Source of the DNA: Bacteroidota bacterium
Lineage (GTDB): Bacteria > Bacteroidota > Bacteroidia > Chitinophagales > Chitinophagaceae
Assembly: GCA_023433345.1 (NCBI GenBank)
Contig: JAEZDA010000047.1
Coordinates: 1 to 10,717, forward strand
Length of the DNA stretch: 10,717 bases
Direction of reading: 5' to 3'
Below the pieces are notes generated by a model. The model was not told where the DNA came from. It made no database searches and saw only the letters and a list, made by a program, of their open reading frames with translations. Of the stretch, positions 7,317-10,717 are shown one piece after another. Every line of letters begins with the position of its first letter. Position 1 is the stretch's first letter. Position numbers and translations under genes: made by a program.

Positions 7317-7464
7317 GCTTCTTTGTGCCCTTATGTATTCTTCGTGCCCTTCGTGTGAAAGAAAGTTTTGTGTTATGAGTTATGGGTTGTGAGTACTGAG
7401 GCTTCAGGCTTCTCGGTGCAAGTTTCAGGGCATCCTGGATATTTACTTTTGACTTTTGATTTTT
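7317..7464 (+). repeat. 148-base direct repeat, first copy
   Basis: Aligns without gaps to 7700-7847 with 138 of 148 identical by my count (about 93%). It is built from CTTCGTG-type words (7322-7360), then a heptad series of the GTTATGA, GTTATGG, GTTGTGA kind, then GCATCCTGG and a T-rich tail. The two copies start 383 bases apart in the same orientation. It has no terminal inverted repeats, no open reading frame of its own and no flanking duplications that I could find, so it is not a recognisable insertion sequence. Confidence 0.85.
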
Positions 7465-7475
7465 GAAGTGATAAA

Positions 7476-7567
7476 ATCTGCGTCATCGGCGGGAACCTCA
7501 GTATCATACCAACTGTTTCCCGCAGATTCCGCGGATTTTCGCAAATCAGTTCAGCGCAGATTAAAGC
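7476..7567. repeat. Imperfect inverted repeat of CTGCG/GCAGAT words
   Basis: Arms at 7476-7495 and 7517-7536 pair at 16 of 20 positions around a 21-base loop (ATCTGCG...GGCGGGAA against TTCCCGCAGATT...). The right arm continues with further GCGGAT and GCGCAGATT words to about 7563. There is no T-run after it, so it is not an intrinsic terminator. A hairpin in RNA or single-stranded DNA is possible but unproven. Confidence 0.6.
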
Positions 7568-7627
7568 AACAACGTGCTTACATGCTTCTGCTCTTGTCTG
7601 ACGCATCAGGCATCAAGGAACAAGGCG

Positions 7628-7699
7628 AGCCCCTTTTTGAATTTTAAATTTTGACTTTTGAATTCTTTGCGCCTTTGCTTTCTTTGCGTGAACCTTGCT
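7628..7699 (+). repeat. Intergenic mosaic repeat, T-rich and CTTTGCG blocks (copy 3)
   Basis: Contains CTTTTTGAATTTTAAATTTT, ACTTTTGAATTC, and CTTTGCGCCTTTGC followed by CTTTGCGTGAACC, the same blocks in the same order as at 2761-2806 and 7171-7239. It leads directly into the second copy of the 148-base repeat. Confidence 0.75.
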
Positions 7700-7847
7700 G
7701 CTCCTTCGTGCCTTTATGTATTCTTCGTGGCCTTCGTGCGAAAGAAAGTTGTGTGTTATGAGTTATGGGTTGTGAGTAGTGAGGCTTCAGGCTTCACGGT
7801 GCAAGGTCCAGGGCATCCTGGATATTTACTTTTGACTTTTGATTTTT
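7700..7847 (+). repeat. 148-base direct repeat, second copy
   Basis: Gap-free partner of 7317-7464, with ten substitutions. From 7755 to 7817 it parses into nine consecutive heptads (GTTATGA, GTTATGG, GTTGTGA, GTAGTGA, then GGCTTCA twice, and three more). In this copy GGCTTCA is a perfect tandem pair, while the first copy has one change. Substitutions are scattered and include several T/C transitions, suggesting an old duplication or recurrent conversion. Confidence 0.85.
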
Positions 7848-7849
7848 TC

Positions 7850-7887
7850 CCTATTGCCTGCACCCTGAACCTTACTGCTTCTTCGTC
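7850..7887 (+). repeat. Truncated repeat copy abutting a stop codon
   Basis: 7850-7871 repeats 7290-7311 with 20 of 22 matches. The next 16 bases still resemble the bases after 7311 (12 of 16), so this is the start of a third copy of the long unit. It is cut off exactly where the stop codon of the lipoprotein gene begins (7888-7890). Confidence 0.65.
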
Positions 7888-9381
7888 TTACTTCCCCTGT
7901 GCCAATGCTGCTAAGTACTCATAGTTGTTGTTTTCTTCAGCAACAATAGTCATAGGCAGGTCAATTGAAGACATCGCTTCCGGCTTTTCAATTTTTCGGT
8001 AATCATCATAACTCAGGTACGCCAACCGATCGCCAACCCTACCGAAAACCATCAGATCGGCGCTCCTACTAATGCGGATCTTATTATCAGGATATTGTAA
8101 AAGAGAATTAAGGTTAGAATAAACTACGCCTATATGCGTAACCGTTAGTAGTTTCCCTGCGCCATCGATAAAATTCGCAGTGATCGGTATATAGTCTAGC
8201 TTTAAGGGAGCATCGCAATTGATGATGCCGAAGCGTGTTATTGAAAAACTGCGCACCATCTTCTGGTTTTCTGCTGCAGCCTCCCGCATCAGCTCCCTTT
8301 CCCGATTCTCCCTTACGATGGCTGAATCCAGGCTATCGATCTTTCGGTTGTGTATTTCCGCCAGCCGGTTCAAATGAGCGATCCTCGCGTTCTCGGCTTC
8401 TATCTGCAGATTCCGAAGCGTATCTTTTTCATACCGGAGTTGGTCCTTTTCGAGCTGTGCGACACGGGAAGCCATCGCCTTCTTATACTGCGCATTGGTT
8501 CTCTCAAACACCTTCATGGCCTTATTATAATCTTCACCTTCAAATACCGGGCTTACTTTATAAGAAACAGATCTCTTCGGATTGGTGAACCTGATTCTAT
8601 AAGATCCTTTCGATCCATCCTTTTGCAATTCCATATCCGTCCAATCTTCGTTCGCATCTTCTCCACGGAAATTCTTTTCATTTTTATCTACCTGGAATTT
8701 CAGGTTGTCGTACACCATTAACTCCTTAAATGAGGCAGTGTCGATTATTATCTTTATCACCGGTCTGTCGCCTTCAACTCTCCGGGGTGCAACGGGTTCA
8801 ACGATTGAGGTTTCAACTGCCAAAGAACTTAGAGCCGGCTTCTTTACTTCTTCCTCAATTATAATTGCTGTGCTTGGCTTTTCATACACCCAGTTACGCT
8901 TCACCGTATCCAGGTAGTAGATGTTATGGCCCGGAGCATCAGTAGAACTTGAAAGGATAATCTCTGGCTTACTATTCGGATTTACAAACACAGGTTCACC
9001 ATCTTTAAATGCAAGAATCTCGCACATGCCGGAGCTCTCCAGTGTATATCCCGTACCAGAAGAATCGTAATTCATCGAGATGCCATTCAGGTAAAAATCA
9101 ATCGGATTGTTGAACTCCCGGTACTTTATATCCACCTCACCCTTCACTACTTTACCCTGCTTGTCTAAAAAGGCATCAGGCTGAAACAGCAACATGCTTC
9201 CTGAATGATGATAAAGCGTATCACCGCGTTCTGCTTCCACCTTGTAGTTCTCGAAAGGCTTCTGAGCACCCGCTATGGGCGGATTTACAAAACGATTTTC
9301 CCCCGTGGCGGCGGCTTTTTTGTCAGCAGAGTTGCATGCAGCGAACAATACGATCACAAGGAATGAAAGGCAAAGCTTCAT
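7888..9381 (-). CDS. Lipoprotein with beta-sandwich-like N-terminal part and central coiled coil
   Basis: 497 residues from ATG at 9381. A lipoprotein signal MKLCLSFLVIVLFAAC puts the lipidated Cys at 16. Residues about 45-165 carry a pattern I remember from many uncharacterised Bacteroidota lipoproteins: LLFQPDAFLDKQGKVVKGEV, IKYREFNNPIDFYLNGI, ESSGMCEILAFKDGEPVF. A Pro/Glu-rich linker (165-205) follows, then strands to about 280. Residues about 283-375 are strongly charged and heptad-like (AMKVFERTNAQYKKAMASRV, then IHNRKIDSLDSAIVRENRER), most likely a long coiled coil. The last 120 residues are again beta-rich, beginning with ITRFGIINCDAP. Location is probably outer membrane facing the periplasm, where the coiled coil could span space or oligomerise. 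It lies 69 bases after the TonB-C gene, so cotranscription is plausible. No enzymatic motif is seen; function unknown. Confidence 0.87.
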   Translation of the reverse strand: MKLCLSFLVIVLFAACNSADKKAAATGENRFVNPPIAGAQKPFENYKVEAERGDTLYHHSGSMLLFQPDAFLDKQGKVVKGEVDIKYREFNNPIDFYLNGISMNYDSSGTGYTLESSGMCEILAFKDGEPVFVNPNSKPEIILSSSTDAPGHNIYYLDTVKRNWVYEKPSTAIIIEEEVKKPALSSLAVETSIVEPVAPRRVEGDRPVIKIIIDTASFKELMVYDNLKFQVDKNEKNFRGEDANEDWTDMELQKDGSKGSYRIRFTNPKRSVSYKVSPVFEGEDYNKAMKVFERTNAQYKKAMASRVAQLEKDQLRYEKDTLRNLQIEAENARIAHLNRLAEIHNRKIDSLDSAIVRENRERELMREAAAENQKMVRSFSITRFGIINCDAPLKLDYIPITANFIDGAGKLLTVTHIGVVYSNLNSLLQYPDNKIRISRSADLMVFGRVGDRLAYLSYDDYRKIEKPEAMSSIDLPMTIVAEENNNYEYLAALAQGK

Positions 9382-9409
9382 GATAATGTGTTTTGTTATT
9401 TAAACAACA

Positions 9410-9420
9410 TTCTCAAAGCT
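9410..9420 (-). promoter_or_regulatory. AGCTTTGAGAA element upstream of the lipoprotein gene
   Basis: The minus-strand 11-mer AGCTTTGAGAA here is identical to 6927-6937 upstream of the small membrane protein gene, where it forms part of a -7 match. Here the -7 reading would be GAGCTTTG, one mismatch from TAnnTTTG, with TTTC 18 bases upstream. It may be a secondary promoter for the lipoprotein gene or chance. Confidence 0.3.
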
Positions 9421-9450
9421 CCAGAGGTAGAAATAAACGGAAAGTATGGG

Positions 9451-9930
9451 TTATGGAAAGCTTATGGTAACATTGTTGCGCTCAATATTAAATATCACCA
9501 TTGTTCTTAAGGTAACCGCTACTTTCTGACCGTCCTTTGTTTCCGCCGGTACCCATGCGCCGCTTTTATTAATGCAGCGAATCACTTCCGCTTCAAGGCC
9601 ATAACCCCGGTTAGTTTCAGCGCCTGCACTTGTAACTTTTCCGTCTGCACCAACAGTGAATCGGATCAGCACTTCATATCTTCCCGGTAAAGCTTTATTG
9701 GCAAATGGAACGGCGATGTTGATGTTGGACCGAAGAAAATTATGCCATGCTGTTTTACCACCCCGGTACTCGGGTTTTTTATTAACCAAATTGTGATGTA
9801 CTGTAGCGCCGTTAACAAACGCCCTTAAATTGAGTTCGTTGTTTACAGTGTCGTACTCAATTTCCTGTGCAATAACAGGTCCGGCACTAACAACAAGAAA
9901 AACGGCAATGAATAAACGGAAGCACTTCAT
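9451..9930 (-). CDS. Periplasmic TonB C-terminal-domain protein
   Basis: 159 residues from ATG at 9930. An N-terminal signal peptide (KCFRLFIAVFLVVSAGPVIA) with likely cleavage after Ala21-Gln22 exports it. Residues about 54-148 match the TonB C-terminal fold: PEYRGGKTAWHNFLRSNI, then YEVLIRFTVGADGKVTSAG, then a helix GLEAEVIRCI, then GAWVPAETKDGQKV and a last strand TMVIFNI. True TonB has an uncleaved N-terminal membrane anchor and a Pro-rich spacer to reach from ExbB-ExbD to outer-membrane receptors; both are absent. It therefore probably does not transduce energy as such, but may bind partners at the outer membrane or peptidoglycan. Stand-alone secreted domains of this type are common in Bacteroidota. 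The coiled-coil lipoprotein follows 69 bases downstream and could be a functional partner (inference). Confidence 0.88.
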   Translation of the reverse strand: MKCFRLFIAVFLVVSAGPVIAQEIEYDTVNNELNLRAFVNGATVHHNLVNKKPEYRGGKTAWHNFLRSNINIAVPFANKALPGRYEVLIRFTVGADGKVTSAGAETNRGYGLEAEVIRCINKSGAWVPAETKDGQKVAVTLRTMVIFNIERNNVTISFP

Positions 9931-10002
9931 AACTTCTTCATTTTAACTAAAGATACCGAAACATTGCAAACGATATAGCCGTTAAACAATTATGGATGGT
10001 GA

Positions 10003-10346
10003 AACAATCGGGGTTACAAGGTATAAGGTACTGGGTACAAGCTAGACGCTTTTTGAATTTTTACTTTTGACTTTTCCCTTCTTTGCACCTTTGCGTGAAG
10101 CAATCGAGCAGTAGGGCACGCTTTACAAGCTATACGCCTTTTGAATTCTTACTTTTGACTTTTCCCTTCTTTGCACCTTTGCCTGAAAGAAAGTTGTGGT
10201 TTGTGAGTTGCGAGCTTCGAGCCCTTATGTATTCTTCGTGGCCTTCGTGTGAAAGACAGATGTGATATGAGATATGAGATATGAGATAACTTCAGGGGGC
10301 AAGGCACAAGCTACAGGCTTTTTGAATTTTTAATTTTTACTTTTTA
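10003..10346 (+). repeat. Intergenic mosaic repeat, copy 4, with internal 88-base tandem
   Basis: Fills most of the gap between the TonB-C gene start and the terminator of the right-edge gene. A 64-base block at 10037-10100 recurs at 10125-10188 with 59 of 64 matches, giving an 88-base period. It contains the ACAAGCTA, TTTTGAATT, ACTTTTGACTTTTCCC and CTTTGCACCTTTGC blocks. The segment around 10221-10256 repeats the CCTTATGTATTCTTCGTGGC word of the 148-base repeat. A last T-rich block ends at about 10346, next to the terminator. No gene is visible in this 480-base gap. Confidence 0.8.
10264..10288 (+). repeat. Perfect heptanucleotide tandem (GATATGA x 3.6)
   Basis: GATATGA occurs three times in exact tandem (10264, 10271, 10278) followed by GATA. 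It sits at the place where the other copies carry the GTTATGA-type heptads. It is the clearest local example of the 7-base period. Confidence 0.9.
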
Positions 10347-10353
10347 ATTGAAT

Positions 10354-10393
10354 AAAAAAATCCCTCCCGGAATAATCGAGAGGGATCTTTTTT
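10354..10393 (-). terminator. Rho-independent terminator after the right-edge gene (possibly bidirectional)
   Basis: A perfect 7-bp stem pairs 10360-10366 with 10380-10386 (ATCCCTC/GAGGGAT) around a 13-base loop. On the minus strand it is followed by a run of T residues (complement of the A-run at 10354-10360), 29 bases after the stop codon at 10415. The plus strand also has six T residues at 10388-10393, so it could work in both directions. Confidence 0.85.
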
Positions 10394-10414
10394 CTGCGTA
10401 AAGATTCACCATAC

Positions 10415-10717
10415 TTACAGGGTTTTACGGTTAGCGATTGAATGGCCGGGCAGGTCGGTTGCAGTGAAGGTGATCACTGAGCCGTCAAGCTCGCTGTTAG
10501 CGGCAGTGCAGGTGTACAGCCAGTTAAGACCGTTCTGTTGCAATACCGCGTTGCCTTCTTCTAAAAGCTCACCGTTGGCCTTTTGTATGCGGGCCTTTAC
10601 ACCGATGATGCGGAAGTCGTCCATCACCACGACAGTTAAAGTGCTGCCCATAGCTCCTGTGTAGTTGCTGCTGTCGATGTCTCCCACAACCGGCACACGG
10701 AAGAAATCCGCAAGGGC
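10415..10717 (-). CDS. C-terminal fragment of a hypothetical protein (enters from right edge)
   Basis: The frame is open from the window edge to TAA at 10415, giving the last 100 residues. The internal GTG at 10696 is not taken as a start because the frame continues upstream (ALADFFR precedes it). The fragment reads as a small beta-rich domain: STLTVVVMDDFRIIGVKARI, then LNWLYTCTAANSELDGSV, then ITFTATDLPGHSI at the end. An Ig-like or similar sandwich is suggested by the alternation and by the closing strand. From memory, similar C-terminal segments occur in uncharacterised Bacteroidota proteins. No catalytic motif is seen. Its own terminator follows 29 bases downstream. Confidence 0.75.
   Translation of the reverse strand, partial: ALADFFRVPVVGDIDSSNYTGAMGSTLTVVVMDDFRIIGVKARIQKANGELLEEGNAVLQQNGLNWLYTCTAANSELDGSVITFTATDLPGHSIANRKTL

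Noticed and set aside
7032..7358. 108-codon plus-strand frame after an AGGAGG sequence
   Set aside because: The start would be TTG, 13 bases from the AGGAGG, and the frame runs through the mosaic repeat. Its Phe/Leu/Tyr-rich translation is what the T-rich repeat words give in any frame.
7373..7606. 77-codon minus-strand frame in the repeat field
   Set aside because: It lies wholly within the first direct repeat copy and the hairpin. The near-identical second copy does not support it as a gene.
7456..7647. 63-codon plus-strand frame
   Set aside because: It consists of the CTGCG/GCAGAT hairpin and neighbouring repeat words, with no protein-like composition or conserved motif.
7317..7847. Insertion sequence or miniature inverted-repeat element
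   Set aside because: The 148-base copies have no terminal inverted repeats, no visible target-site duplications and no transposase in or near them.
7141..7887. CRISPR array or integron attC sites
   Set aside because: Repeats are contiguous mosaics without constant repeats, unique spacers of uniform length, cas genes, an integrase or the imperfect-palindrome structure of attC sites.
10083..10265. 60-codon plus-strand frame
   Set aside because: It is repeat-derived and overlaps the 88-base tandem; codons reflect the CTTTGCACC and T-rich words.

Overview
The window looks like chromosomal DNA from a member of the Bacteroidota, most likely a Chitinophagaceae- or Sphingobacteria-type organism. 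The case rests on signal peptides ending in Ala-Gln, lipoproteins with short lipoboxes, a secreted multi-module adhesin-like protein, a periplasmic TonB C-terminal-domain protein, almost no Shine-Dalgarno sequences and a match to the Bacteroidota -7 promoter element (TAnnTTTG). No RNA gene, CRISPR array, transposase or phage gene was recognised.

Layout. (1) 1-1728, minus: N-terminal 576 residues of a large secreted protein that runs off the left edge. (2) 1729-2017: divergent intergenic region with a strong palindrome whose core has the 7-2-7 layout of NarL-type binding sites. (3) 2018-2686, plus: PAS-like/LuxR-HTH regulator. (4) 2731-2880: repeat-filled gap between convergent genes. (5) 6914 down to 2888, minus: a four-gene cluster of small membrane protein, beta-barrel-like protein, large lipoprotein and radical SAM protein; the last two are 8 bases apart. 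(6) 6918-7887: almost 1 kb without a credible gene, mostly mosaic repeats, including a 148-base direct repeat. (7) 9930 down to 7888, minus: a periplasmic TonB-C protein and a coiled-coil lipoprotein. (8) 9931-10414: more of the same repeats, then a rho-independent terminator. (9) 10415-10717, minus: C-terminal end of a protein entering from the right edge.

Nearly everything encoded here acts at the cell envelope. The regulator may control the divergent secreted protein through the palindrome. The radical SAM protein is the only enzyme and the only cytoplasmic product of its cluster, so it may act on an envelope precursor or a cofactor; this is inference. The most unusual feature is the intergenic DNA: a small vocabulary of words, many in strict 7-base phase, reused in the same orientation in three separate gaps and ending almost flush with stop codons.
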